Source of the DNA: an uncultured Erysipelotrichaceae bacterium
GTDB lineage: Bacteria > Bacillota_I > Bacilli_A > RF39 > UBA660
Reading direction: 5' to 3'
Length of the DNA: 33,941 bases
Assembly: GCA_902801795.1 (NCBI GenBank)
Contig: CADCJQ010000006.1
Span: 1 to 33,941, forward strand
Of this stretch, positions 33,545 through 33,941 are shown piece by piece. Each line of letters begins with the position of its first letter. Position 1 is the stretch's first letter. A program made the translations under genes and the position numbers. Below the pieces are notes generated by a model that searched no databases, was not told the DNA's origin, and saw nothing but the letters and a program-made list of their open reading frames with translations.

Positions 33545-33941
33545 TGGATAATTATAATTTTGGAAAGGCAAATACCAAATCATTAGAAACTAACTTTATT
33601 AATGCTCTTAAAGATGAAAATTTTGTAAGAGTAGCAAATTCTTTAAACATTCAAGATGAAATAAAATACCGTTATACTTCGAGTTTAAAAGAAGTAGCAA
33701 GTGAACTACCAATATGTAAAAGTTGTAAAGGATTAGCATTTTGTCCTTATGATATAAAAGGTGTACGTAAATGTGCTATTGTTGAAGATAACAAAATAAA
33801 ATTTGTTTATAAAAACTGTCCTTATAAAGATAATGATGAAAAAGAAAAAGATTTTTTAAAAAATGTTTATAGTTATAAAATGCCTAAAGATATTTTAGAT
33901 GCTTCTTTTAAGAAGATATATAAAGATGATTCTAATAGATT
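33544..33941 (+). CDS. dnaI: DnaI-like helicase loader, N-terminal part (3' end outside window)
   Basis: The ATG overlaps the rhomboid stop (TAATG) and GGAGCG precedes it. The frame is open to the right edge (132 codons). The N-terminal region has a helical part, then PICKSCKGLAFCPYDIKG, C-AIV and KNCPYKD, a Cys set placed as in the zinc-binding N-terminal domain of Bacillus DnaI. The AAA+ domain with Walker motifs would begin just beyond the visible part (KMPKDILDASFKKIY is the usual lead-in). DnaI loads the DnaC replicative helicase. Assignment rests on the Cys domain and lead-in and cannot be confirmed without the ATPase part. DnaI supports placement in the Bacilli. Confidence 0.75.
   Translation, partial: MDNYNFGKANTKSLETNFINALKDENFVRVANSLNIQDEIKYRYTSSLKEVASELPICKSCKGLAFCPYDIKGVRKCAIVEDNKIKFVYKNCPYKDNDEKEKDFLKNVYSYKMPKDILDASFKKIYKDDSNR

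Overview
The window is very AT-rich and reads with the standard bacterial code: TGA is used as a stop, including in repeated ATGA overlaps, and Trp is TGG. HrcA/CIRCE control of dnaK, an RbgA-type GTPase, a GluP-like rhomboid, a DnaI-like helicase loader, AGGAGG-type ribosome binding sites and many U-tailed hairpin terminators all point to the Bacilli side of the Bacillota. A wall-poor or uncultured gut lineage (RF39-like or related to Acholeplasma) is possible but is only an inference.

Layout. (1) 1-440: 3' end of an Rpn/PD-(D/E)XK transposase-like gene, cut by the window edge. (2) 480-7208: heat-shock operon hrcA-grpE-(69-aa orf)-dnaK-pepF-dnaJ, with a sigma-A promoter overlapped by a CIRCE-like operator. 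The operon carries two extra genes, a small unknown orf and an M3 oligopeptidase. (3) 7214-11705: surface polysaccharide genes (GT2, Wzx-like flippase, GT4) with a convergent lipoprotein gene. (4) 11770-15833: two large membrane-anchored exported proteins, one made of three repeats of an unknown domain, the other with Ca-binding-type Asp repeats and InlB/Listeria-Bacteroides repeats. (5) 15870-20104: small, mostly singly transcribed genes: a YgjV-like membrane protein, a PUA/EVE-like plus HNH nuclease (candidate modification-dependent restriction enzyme), a TfoX-N protein, a DUF3795-like protein, an unknown and rbgA. (6) 20225-31702: one ~11.5-kb operon with a single MoxR ATPase, a DUF58 protein and a DUF4381-like membrane protein, followed by three tandem copies of a three-gene cassette A-B-C (A = membrane vWA, B = membrane vWA, C = membrane TPR protein with a low-complexity tail ending in CxxC-W/L). 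(7) 31774-33941: cyclophilin-type lipoprotein, GluP-like rhomboid protease and the start of dnaI.

The most unusual content is region 6. MoxR and DUF58 should sit in the cytoplasm, while the vWA and TPR domains of the cassettes are predicted to face outwards. This resembles a Bat (aerotolerance) type system in which the vWA/vWA/TPR part has been triplicated and diversified. The three C proteins keep the same membrane-TPR scaffold and the same C-terminal Cys pair but carry unrelated tails: Gly/Ser/Asn-rich, sixty Gln-Gln-Gly units, or ten Lys-Ser-Asp-Gly-Glu-type units. The first A copy has lost its metal-binding vWA motif and is split by a -1 frameshift located exactly at an A-AAA-AAG heptamer. 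No rRNA, tRNA, CRISPR array or complete insertion sequence was seen, and no gene-free stretch exceeds about 200 bases.
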